64,000 bases of DNA from Carpediemonas membranifera. Its lineage: Eukaryota; Fornicata. Shown piece after piece: positions 55,985 through 64,000 of this stretch; position 1 is the first letter of the stretch; each line of letters begins with the position of its first letter. The position numbers were made by a program, and so were the translations under genes. The stretch covers positions 248,001 through 312,000 of the forward strand of contig JAHDYR010000001.1 in assembly GCA_019828565.1 (NCBI GenBank). The letters run 5' to 3'. The notes under the pieces are model-generated. The model had not been told where the DNA came from, did no database searches, and saw nothing but the letters and a program-made list of their open reading frames with translations.

Positions 55985-58054
55985 ATGGGGGATTCTTACG
56001 CTGCAACGGATTTCTTCCTTCACAGTGTCTCTGATGCGCGTAAAATCCTTGATCAAAAGGAGATTGAACTTCAGCGAGAGCGCAATTCCATGAGGTCATT
56101 CATTCGCAAGAATGTGGACCAATTCCGAGATCTTCTAGCCAGTACAGCCATCGCAAAGACAGCTTGTGTCTCCTACGGCATCAAGCTAGACGCTGGTGTG
56201 CTTGATACGGCTCCACTCTCGCTCTCTGACGAGGACCTCTCCCTCTTGCGAGAAGTACTCATCAACAAGGGCATTGCGTCCCTTCTCGCCGACACATCTC
56301 CTCTATCACTCCTCACAGCAACTGCCATTTACCTTATTTATGGTGGAACCGACGATCTCAAGGAGCAATGTGTGTCCATGGCCGCCCGAGTCGCCGGTCT
56401 CACTCAGTCTGTCGACGAGCTCGCCGTTGCATACATAGTCATGTTCCTGCTGACAAAGGACGACTCCGCTGATCCTATCGCCCACATCACGGCCACGCTT
56501 CGCTCGCTCCTTGCCAGGATGATTGGGCCAAGGGTTGGCCGAGATTTCCAGAAGATCGACCAGGCCGTTACTCTGATCAACAGGCTGGCCGATAGCGATA
56601 CGGTAGTCCAAGCGGCTAGCAAGATCCACGGCAGTAATCTCGTTTCCCCCGACCTTGTCAACATGTTTATTGATCGAGTCAAATTTGGCAAATCCTTGAA
56701 TATTGACCCGCCCGTGATCGCATCTGAGATTCATGCGATCTTTATCATCCTTCATCCGACTGGTTTAGACTCCATCGTCGACCCAGCAGACATCTCCCCG
56801 CGCACTTCTTCCTTCTCCGTACGCGACGTCTTCACTGACTCCGGAAACTGGGTCAATGACTGTCAATCCTTGGTCGAATCGTCTATTCCGGCAATGTCAG
56901 TTGATGAACTCTCGACTCTCCTCGAGTCGTCTCACAAGTGGGCGTCGGTGTCTGCCCTAGACCTGTGGAAGCTGGTACTTCGTCCTGCAGTCGAGCGGCG
57001 ACTCCACAAAGAGGCAGTCAAGGGCCTTGAGTCGTTTGACATCGCCCAGCACGCGAGACAGCGGAGTAAGGACAAGGATCCGAAGACTCAGGAGACAGTC
57101 AACCGCGCCATGTTCGCTGACCTCGAGGAGGCCGCGGCGTCGGTCGGGCTGTCGGCGCTGCTCAGAGCTGGACGGCTCAAGGCCTCCTGGCAGCGTAGGA
57201 TCACCAAGGTTGCTGAGATTTTGCATCCGGCCCCCACGGCCGTCGAGGCGGCGGTTCGATCTTTGGATAGATATGCTGCATCTGAACCAACTGATCCGGC
57301 AGCAATATTGGCTGTTATTTCTGTTGCAAACGAGCTTGGAATATTGTCACCGGAGGCGGTCAAGAGATTGGCTGGAGCGTTCTTCGAGATTCAGTTGAGA
57401 GATGCGGTCAAGACTTATGTGTCTTCCGTATCTGCCAGCCCCGACTCCGGCATGTCGACCGCTCTCCACGCGCTCTTGTCAACCACATGTGACTCAATCG
57501 ACTGTGCCATCATGATTTGCGGGCCGAGTCCGATTCTACGCTCAGTCGCCCGCACTGTCCTCCACGGGCTGACCGTCTCTGCACTCTGGAACGCCCACCA
57601 CGCCAAGCCTGTTGCCCCAGCGCTTGCCTTCCAGCTTGGTTTGGATGTTTCTGTGCTTCAGCGCCTGACAGTTCTCAGAGTCGCGACTCCGAAGCGACTT
57701 GAGTACTACAAGGACTACGACCCTGTCGGATGCGGCGTGCTGGGCGATTATCTAACCCTAGCCGCCGCCGTCAGCCAGGCCGAATCAGAGTCCAAGGAGG
57801 CCGAGACCCCAACCCCGATGGTACAAGTCGAGGGTGACCCGGAGACACCTTCCCCAGCCACCGCAGAGCCTTCCCCGACCTCAACCGAGCCTGGCCCGGT
57901 TCACACAAGGGCCCCTGACGCGGTACTGCGGGCAGAGCTACAGAGGGCGCATAACGACATGTTGAAGTGGTACATGGCGATGAACTGGAAGGCGGTGGAT
58001 GCAGTGGTCCGATCTGTAAGACTGAGGTATCTGGGATTGGCAGCTGGTTCATGA
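55985..58054 (+). CDS. COG1-like subunit of the oligomeric Golgi tether
   Basis: The 689-residue protein is all-helical. Its N-terminus, SVSDARKILDQKEIELQRERNSMRSFIRKNVDQFRDLLASTAIAKT, has the pattern of COG1/VPS51-type tethers (E-I-R-x-x-E, long K/R-rich helix, Y/F-R-D-L-I-x-A-A-x-x-I). The rest is a helical rod with a Pro/Thr/Glu-rich insert near 620-650. COG1 joins the two lobes of the COG complex in intra-Golgi retrograde transport. The match is limited to the N-terminus, so another CATCHR-family tether or an unrelated helical protein remains possible. Confidence 0.48.
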   Translation: MGDSYAATDFFLHSVSDARKILDQKEIELQRERNSMRSFIRKNVDQFRDLLASTAIAKTACVSYGIKLDAGVLDTAPLSLSDEDLSLLREVLINKGIASLLADTSPLSLLTATAIYLIYGGTDDLKEQCVSMAARVAGLTQSVDELAVAYIVMFLLTKDDSADPIAHITATLRSLLARMIGPRVGRDFQKIDQAVTLINRLADSDTVVQAASKIHGSNLVSPDLVNMFIDRVKFGKSLNIDPPVIASEIHAIFIILHPTGLDSIVDPADISPRTSSFSVRDVFTDSGNWVNDCQSLVESSIPAMSVDELSTLLESSHKWASVSALDLWKLVLRPAVERRLHKEAVKGLESFDIAQHARQRSKDKDPKTQETVNRAMFADLEEAAASVGLSALLRAGRLKASWQRRITKVAEILHPAPTAVEAAVRSLDRYAASEPTDPAAILAVISVANELGILSPEAVKRLAGAFFEIQLRDAVKTYVSSVSASPDSGMSTALHALLSTTCDSIDCAIMICGPSPILRSVARTVLHGLTVSALWNAHHAKPVAPALAFQLGLDVSVLQRLTVLRVATPKRLEYYKDYDPVGCGVLGDYLTLAAAVSQAESESKEAETPTPMVQVEGDPETPSPATAEPSPTSTEPGPVHTRAPDAVLRAELQRAHNDMLKWYMAMNWKAVDAVVRSVRLRYLGLAAGS

Positions 58055-58251
58055 GGAGACTAAATTTAGCCGGTAAAAATAGAAATTCTTACTTTATGGC
58101 TTGGGGAGGTTGGGTTGAGTGAGGTAAGGTGCCTGGCATGACATGTTCAAGTATGGAAATTGGAACTAATATGATGCACTCAGCGAAACTTGACCGACTG
58201 AACGCAACGAGGATCGAGCGTGCAACAGGCAGCGGCAAAGTATTTTGAAGA

Positions 58252-59592
58252 ATGTCGCAGCAATACATCGACGCAGGTTCCTTTTCATTCTTCTTTGAAC
58301 TAAGTGCTTGGCCTCTTGGTTTGTTATCGCCACATCCAGGCATTTTCTTCTTCTTTACTCAGAGCATCTCTACAACAACTTCTTGCTTGCCACTTTCACA
58401 AACAACGCAACTCTCACACTTCTCCTGGCCTACATCTGGGAGTCTGTAGAAACTTTTGGCTTTAGCGTATGTACCTTTCTTCCAACGATCAAAACCCTTC
58501 TTTCCAAGGGCCCCGTCGGCATCCTGCCCTCTCACACAGGTTATGGCACTTTTCGACCCTGCCACGGAGTTCGAGCTCATTGGAGACTCTATTATTGGCG
58601 ACATCTGGTCTGCCGTGCTCGCTATTCTCGTCGTTAAGTTCATCGCTTGGCGAACAAACAACTACAAACGCCGCCAGTGGGGTTTTATTGACTCGATCAA
58701 GATCATCACCAAGTACATCATCCACCATCCCATCTCTGCCGTCGTAATGGGCGTTAGCCTGATGATTGGCCGAGTAACTTTCTGGGTTATACCCACATCC
58801 GGCGACACGCGGTTATGGGCACTACTATTCCACTACCTCGCAGACTCACTCACGATGTTTGTCATGGTTTTCGCTTGCGGTGGCCTTTTTGCGCATAATC
58901 TGCGGAGGGCTTTTTACTCGGTGATCTTTTTAACACTGTGGCACATCGCAACCTACCAAATCGCCATGGCCTACGTCTCATGCATACTCGCTTCAATAGT
59001 GGGCGTCGGCGCGATCCTCGCTCTTGAACTTTTCGTTCCCCCAATCAGGCGGAAGGTCAAGGAGCGCGAAGACCCTTCCGCAGCAAAGAGAAACAATGAT
59101 TCATTCAAAATGGAGCGAATGTTGAAGCGGCTTGGGCGATGGGTAGCCCGGGACAAGATTACACAGGCGCAGCTTGAGCAATGGATGGCAAGAAATGATT
59201 CCATCTCCCAACTGACCACAACACTCGGCGATGTCAAGAAGCGGGTGAACTCCGACGATACGGAGATCATCATCGACTCGAGTTTTGCAGTAAGCAGCTA
59301 TCCCACGACGCTCACTGCTACACAGAGCGCCTTACCGTCCCCAAGCAACTCCGACGGCGACGGTGAGGGTGAGGCTCATAGCCCACGTCTTTCATCAGAT
59401 GATGAGTGCTTCGGCGGTGGTAACACTCTGCCTGCCCCGCTGAGTGTGGACGTCGCCGGGCTGAGTCCCGCACCCCCCCACATGGCCGTCGTTGTCGAGG
59501 CTGAGCCTTCAGGGTTTATGAGTGTCGACGATGATGTGCCACCCACCCCTAAGGAGATTGGGCCGTCCCAGCTTCTTAAGCAGAGGCTGTGA
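58252..59592 (+). CDS. Multispan membrane protein with two introns, unknown
   Basis: Three exons (58252-58318, 58363-58466, 58540-59592) join in frame into 407 residues. I see six or more hydrophobic spans between about residues 25 and 220 (NATLTLLLAYIWESVETFGF, WSAVLAILVVKFIAW, ISAVVMGVSLMIG, SLTMFVMVFACGGLF, VSCILASIVGVGAILAL). A basic segment, a short helix and a Ser/Pro/Asp-rich tail follow. I do not recognise the family. The first two exons carry part of the first membrane helices, so a start at the internal ATG (58456) would truncate the protein. Confidence 0.7.
58319..58362 (+). other. 44-nt intron 1 of the multispan gene
   Basis: The donor is GTTTGT and the 3' end is CTTCTTTACTCAG. 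Removal restores the frame by splitting a glutamate codon. Confidence 0.65.
58467..58539 (+). other. 73-nt intron 2 of the multispan gene
   Basis: The donor is GTATGT and the 3' end is CCCTCTCACACAG. It is the longest intron I could support and uses the same boundary signals as the 28-31-nt class. Confidence 0.75.
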
Positions 59593-59661
59593 GTGTTTGC
59601 ACTTTAAACAAGGTTAAGGTTAGGTAAACTTGGGCTTAGCGTGTCAGAATTCAGTTTCTAT

Positions 59662-60283
59662 TTACATGCTCTTGATCTTATGGTAAATGACGTTGAATCT
59701 AGCGAGGAATGTCTCCAGATAAAGCCCGATGCAGACGCCGAAGAACCAGACGTACATCTTCCAGTTCGTAGAGACCAGGTTGACGATGCCGGGGCCGGGG
59801 CAGATGCCGCCAATGCCCCAGCCGATGCCGAAGATGATGGGGCCAATGACGAGGTTCCAGGCGAGTTTGTTGTTGGTGGGCATGCCGAACTTGTCAGCGA
59901 GGAGGGGCTTCTTCAAAGCGCGGACGAGGATCTGGAAAGCAATAAAGGTGAAGATGAGGCCGCCACCCATAACGAAGCCGAGAGAGGGGTCCCAGTTGAG
60001 CCAGTCGGCAACAGCAAGGAAACGGAGAACCTTCTGTGTGAGAATGAGGGGTGGTGAGAGGACAGACGTTCGGGTTCGTCATGTTGGAGAGCGCAAGGCC
60101 GAAGGCAAAGAGGAAGCCTGCAAAGAAGGTGATTCCGTAGTACATGACGTGCTTGAACATGCTTGGCGATGGTTTCTGGGCATCTGCAGCTGATGAAGCG
60201 TTCTTTGAAGCATTCTTCTGGTTCAGAGGCTTAGTTTCCCCAACAGATTGTGTTTTGCGCTGGCGTACCTCGGTTTTAAGCAT
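59662..60283 (-). CDS. YeeE/YedE-family (DUF6691-like) bacterial-type transporter
   Basis: Two exons (60283-60068 and 60033-59662) joined over a 34-nt intron give 195 residues. A Lys/Ser-rich N-terminal extension of about 42 residues precedes the bacterial domain. That domain reads GFLFAFGLALSNMTNPNKVLRFLAV, DWLNWDPSLGFVMGGGLIF, and the second half LAWNLVIGPIIFGIGWGIGGICPGPGIVNL. The GxGLALSxMTxPxKV and GxGWGIxGxCPGP motifs are diagnostic; the cysteine in the latter is conserved. Related bacterial proteins import thiosulfate or other reduced sulfur. The family is mainly prokaryotic, so lateral acquisition is likely, and the extension and intron came later. Confidence 0.88.
60034..60067 (-). 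other. 34-nt intron in the YeeE gene
   Basis: The gene-sense donor is GTCTGT and the 3' end is CTCATTCTCACACAG. It lies between codons, inside the conserved MTNPN-KVLRF motif. Confidence 0.9.
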
Positions 60284-60580
60284 CGCTGTTGTCTCTATTC
60301 GATGTGAAATCAGTTCGACTGCCCCAACTCGAATCAAGTCATTAGTGGGCCAGCTGGGCGATCATCGCTGCCGGTTGATGTCACAGACCGTCTAAATCAT
60401 ATTTGCCCCATTTTTTAATGTAACTTTCTGACCCGGCGGACTATGGTTGGGTCAGCTACAAACTGACTCTGACTCACACTTCATTCGCCGGTCAGCGCTC
60501 ACTATCCCAGTCGAGGGTGTCATCAACTGCCTCTCTACTTGCCAAATCCGCATAAATATGTTTTAAAACAATAGAACACG

Positions 60581-61372
60581 TCAAAACGCTCCAAACGAAA
60601 TCGACGAGGTTACAGCATCAAACTGTGAAGGTTGACTTGGCGCAAGGCCGACTCTGGGAATGATTGGGGAGAACTCAGGAATAAAAAACGATCGCCGGGC
60701 AGTCCCCCCACATCGCTTCAAAGTGGCATAAACTGCCCGAGTTCCTGGAGTCAGGCCGGGAGTCTGATCCGGTCTCACACGATCTTGACGAACCGAGACC
60801 GGCTGTCTCGCGTCGCTGAACATTGCGATCGTCTGCGCCCGGGTCGGTGTGGCTTGAATGGCGAGTGGTCCATCGTTTGGTTGTTCCTGTTTCGCCGTGA
60901 CCTTGAGTGGGTCCTGCGACTCTCCCAGCTGCACACATTCAGGTGTAGAGATGTGGGACGCTGGCGATGTGATGGGTGCGACTTCGGCGGAGTCTAAGGT
61001 GCAGTCTAGCCATTGCGGGAGATTGACTGCTGATTGAGAGACCCGGTCGCGCTGAGGTGCAGTTAGGACAGCAGAGGCAAGCCTGAGCTCTGTTGGCGAG
61101 GTAAACTCGGGTTGGGAGCCCGAAAAGGCGGGGTGGATCAACAATGGCTGGACGGCGATCGGCGGAGGGTGTTGAGGATCGGAGCTCTGCTTTTCAACGC
61201 TTAAATGTTCTTTCGAGCGCTTGATTATGTTCTTGGTGTCGAAGAACGGGGGATTCACAGCAGACTCGAAGATTGGGGTACAAAGAGAGCGGCACGAGTT
61301 CTTTGCATCAACGCATGGGACAAGAAAAGCAACTTCGCTCTGGTTACGGCCATTAGACCTGTTTTCGCTCAT
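60581..61372 (-). CDS. Hypothetical low-complexity protein, 263 aa
   Basis: I do not recognise this protein. It is rich in Ser, Pro, Thr, Gln and Ala without clear domains, membrane spans or coiled coil. One basic patch near the N-terminus (FDTKNIIKRSKEH) could be a nuclear signal. Support for a real gene comes from a CGACTGTGG element at plus 61413-61421, 41 bp before the ATG. A chance TAAACTGC occurs within the frame at 60729. Confidence 0.5.
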   Translation of the reverse strand: MSENRSNGRNQSEVAFLVPCVDAKNSCRSLCTPIFESAVNPPFFDTKNIIKRSKEHLSVEKQSSDPQHPPPIAVQPLLIHPAFSGSQPEFTSPTELRLASAVLTAPQRDRVSQSAVNLPQWLDCTLDSAEVAPITSPASHISTPECVQLGESQDPLKVTAKQEQPNDGPLAIQATPTRAQTIAMFSDARQPVSVRQDRVRPDQTPGLTPGTRAVYATLKRCGGTARRSFFIPEFSPIIPRVGLAPSQPSQFDAVTSSISFGAF

Positions 61373-61412
61373 CTATTCCGATCCTAGTGCGCTCGCCCCA
61401 AGACAACTCCAT

Positions 61413-61421
61413 CGACTGTGG
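61413..61421 (+). promoter_or_regulatory. CGACTGTGG element upstream of the 61372 gene
   Basis: The exact 9-mer lies 41-49 bp upstream of the minus-strand start at 61372. The gap 61373-61608 otherwise shows nothing recognisable. Confidence 0.45.
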
Positions 61422-61608
61422 TACTCGGATCCACCCGGCAGCATGTCATGTGAGGTTGTTGGGGGGCTAGAATGGTGTAGTGCGCGTATTCTGTCGTGTT
61501 GCAACGCTCCAGATGAACGTAACTGTCGCGTGAAACGATCAGTCTGCAGTTGGAAGCGTCGTAAAAAAAGCGGTTTACCTCAAAGTTTCCTATAAGAGTG
61601 AGTCTAAT

Positions 61609-63443
61609 CTACATGGCATCCGACCCATCGTGAATGGCGTCGCTCAGCTTGCCCTTCAAATCGCCGTTCGTTTTCAACAACCGATCAAGAATCAAAGCCC
61701 AGTTGGCAACCTCCTGCCTCCCAGCATCCAATCGCCCAAGCTCTGAGGCCATATTGTCCACCAGCGCCGCATAGCTCTCGTCCTTAGTCCTAAGCACCGC
61801 GTCGGCTGTCTCCACCAGCCCCTCCATCCATTGACCCAGCTGGACGGTATAGTCCATCATGGTCCCGCCCCGAAGTAAATCTCGGGCGGCAGGGTGGCGG
61901 GTTGGGACTGTGGTGGCGATGGCTGGGGTGTGGGGGCGGGTGGCTGACCCTAGCGCGGTCATGTGACCGACGACGGCGTCGCCGAGCTCAGAGGGCGCGG
62001 GGAATTGGCCCTGGACGTCGGGATCGCCCAGAGGGTCGACTTGGGCCATCATTCTCATCTCATCGGCAGCCCAGGCGACCGACTCGCCATAAACTGCGAT
62101 TAAGTCGTCCTGACTGTGGCTGAGTGCCTCTGCCCTGCCCCTGTCGGCGTACACCAGCGCCCTGAGCTTGTCGTGCGTGCTCGTGAGTATGGAATACACC
62201 AGGTCGACCGACTCCTCGTCAATTGGCCCTAGTTTCGCGGTGGCCTGATTCTCCTCAGCTAGCCGCGAGTTCTCAGCTCTGAGCTGTTCCAGCTCGAGCT
62301 TGAGTGCGGCATTTGACTCCTCCAGCCGCCTTGCCCTTTCAGCAAGTGGAACTGTCTCGTGCAGGGCGGCGTTGTTACGAACCATACTGCATCTGGCAGC
62401 AAACATCAGGGTAGACTTAGTTTCATCCGCGTTACGAGCAGAAGGCCCCACCGTGGCGATCAGCACGGTCCTGGAGTCGCCACCGAGGCCGTGGGCCAGA
62501 ATCTTCGTCAGCTTACAGTTACGATACGGCACGTGCGACCGACCCGCTATGAGTGCGTCGATCACGTTCCCCAGCTCTGAAAGGCTCTTGTTGATGTGCC
62601 CCGCCTCTCTACTACGGTCGCCTCGGGACTTTGACTTGCGAGCCCTCTCTGACCCTGCCAGGTCGACCAGGGTGAGATCTGACACAAGCTCCGTGTCGTC
62701 GGCGGTCAGCTGCTCCACTGTGGCGGCAAGGATGGTGTGTGAGCGGCTACTGGCTTCGTTCATGGCGGTAGCGGCGCGGTATTCCTTGACTGTCTCGAGT
62801 CCGCGGTTGACAACGGACATGGCGACAGTGACGTTGTCTGCGGCCCACTGGGTGAGGCCCTCGACCATGAATCTGTCCCCGGACTCAAACATCTCCAGCG
62901 ACTTGTGCTCTTCGGCCAGTAAATCAGTCACAGATTCGTTGTAAATCTGAAGGAAGGATAGGTAGACCCGCCACTCTTTGATTGATCCCTCGCGCTGCTT
63001 AAGGTGGAGTCCGTCGAAAAGGGCGGTGAGGCAGCGGGGGATGATGCCGGTCTCGGGGCCAATGGAGTAGTCCCGCGTCGTGTTCAAGATACCCATGGTA
63101 TAGGTCTTGCCTGTGCCGGTCTGGCCGTAGGCGAGGAGGGTTCCGTTGTAGCCCTGGAGCACCTGGTCGACGAGATGAGACGCCGTGTCGCTGAATACGA
63201 GCGACTGGGAGGCATTACTGCTAAAGACACCGTTGAAGGAGAAGCTGGTGCTTGAGACATCCCGCGGCGGCCTAAAAACTATGGAATCCTGCGTAAACGG
63301 AAAAATTCAGTTCAAACTTCTCGGTCCTCCATCGTATCGTACCCGTCGATCGAACAATCGAACGAATAGTCTTCATCTACCTCATCCTCTATTGGTGGAC
63401 GTACACGGATGAAAACCTTCAGCCGCTGATCGTCCTTGGTCAT
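61609..63443 (-). CDS. Kinesin motor protein
   Basis: Two exons (63443-63318 and 63288-61609) joined over a 29-nt intron give 601 residues. The first exon supplies the opening strand LKVFIRVRPP. The second holds the rest of the motor: GYNGTLLAYGQTGTGKT (P-loop), NEASSRSH (switch I), DLAGSERARKS (switch II), NKSLSELGNVI and VPYRNCKLTKIL. A neck coiled coil follows at about 320-365 and then a helical tail. The motor is N-terminal, so plus-end-directed movement is expected. I cannot name the subfamily. Frame and motor completeness both require the splice. GTGCAGGTTAG lies just upstream. Confidence 0.93.
63289..63317 (-). other. 29-nt intron in the kinesin gene
   Basis: The gene-sense donor is GTTTGA and the 3' end is CCGTTTACGCAG. 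It lies between codons; reading through gives a stop. Confidence 0.9.
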
Positions 63444-63555
63444 TCGACGAGAACAGGTTGACTAACCTGCACCTTCGAGAACCAGTCTCAGAGCTCAGCC
63501 TGCCTGCTTGCGCGAGAGCTGGCTGCTATCAGATCAGACTGCTTCTTTACAATGC

Positions 63556-64000
<445 letters not shown>

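Noticed and set aside
59597-59606. GCACTTTA downstream of the multispan membrane-protein gene
   Set aside because: It matches the start element but lies between two convergent 3' ends with no start codon near, so it is probably chance.
62089-62096. TAAACTGC inside the kinesin gene
   Set aside because: It is within conserved coding sequence and far from any start; one of the few internal matches expected by chance.

Overview
This window is protein-coding nuclear DNA from a flagellated microbial eukaryote with a compact genome. Forty-two coding regions plus two broken genes fill most of the 64 kb on both strands, and intergenic gaps are usually 70-400 bp. Several features point to a metamonad (Fornicata), possibly close to Carpediemonas. 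These are an SF-assemblin/beta-giardin protein, a cathepsin B without an occluding loop, and introns of mostly 28-34 nt whose branch-like CTCAC/TTAC sits directly on the 3' splice site, as in Giardia and Trichomonas. The organism assignment is inference; no rRNA or other marker lies in the window.

Layout. 0-9 kb: cyclin H, RAD23, a tail-anchored Rossmann protein, class I histone deacetylase, ribosomal protein S4, an unknown. 9-16.5 kb: ICMT, ZMYND12, eEF1B-gamma, a small kinase, NAA10, a UTP5/WDR43-like protein, a TAF12-like histone fold. 16.5-18 kb: a gene-free stretch carrying one copy of a 283-bp promoter-bearing repeat. 18-24 kb: a cyclin, C1D/Rrp47, a coiled-coil protein, a broken Fanzor (TnpB-like nuclease) gene, a NudE-like coiled coil with three tiny introns. 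24-34.6 kb: an ARF-like GTPase, CDC123, TMEM208, SF-assemblin, a hAT/BED-derived protein, a two-span membrane protein, VPS18, DDI1. 34.8-40 kb: a ~1,680-residue WD40-kinase-HECT-like-zinc-ribbon protein. 40-47 kb: TFB5, CCDC24, PUM3/PUF6, the second repeat copy, an unknown, TTC27. 47-54.4 kb: membrane or secreted unknowns, an ornithine decarboxylase fragment, an MCM-lid-like protein, an ATG101 candidate, cathepsin B. 54.5-64 kb: WIPI3, a COG1-like protein, a multispan membrane protein, a bacterial-type YeeE transporter, an unknown, a kinesin, a single ubiquitin unit.

Functional themes are basal transcription and TFIIH (cyclin H, TFB5, TAF12-like), ribosome and translation (RPS4e, UTP5, PUM3, TTC27, C1D, eEF1B-gamma, CDC123), ubiquitin-proteasome (RAD23, DDI1, ubiquitin, the giant HECT-like protein), membrane traffic and autophagy (VPS18, COG1-like, ARF, TMEM208, WIPI3, ATG101) and the flagellum/cytoskeleton (ZMYND12, CCDC24, SF-assemblin, kinesin).

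Regulation. Two short motifs recur just upstream of start codons. One is TAAANTGC, in either orientation. The other is CGACTGTGG. A GCGCAGTATAAAC box precedes the first by about 43-54 bp at three genes, and two of those boxes lie inside the inverted ~280-bp repeat. I used these motifs and the short introns to choose start codons and join exons. All counts were made by eye.
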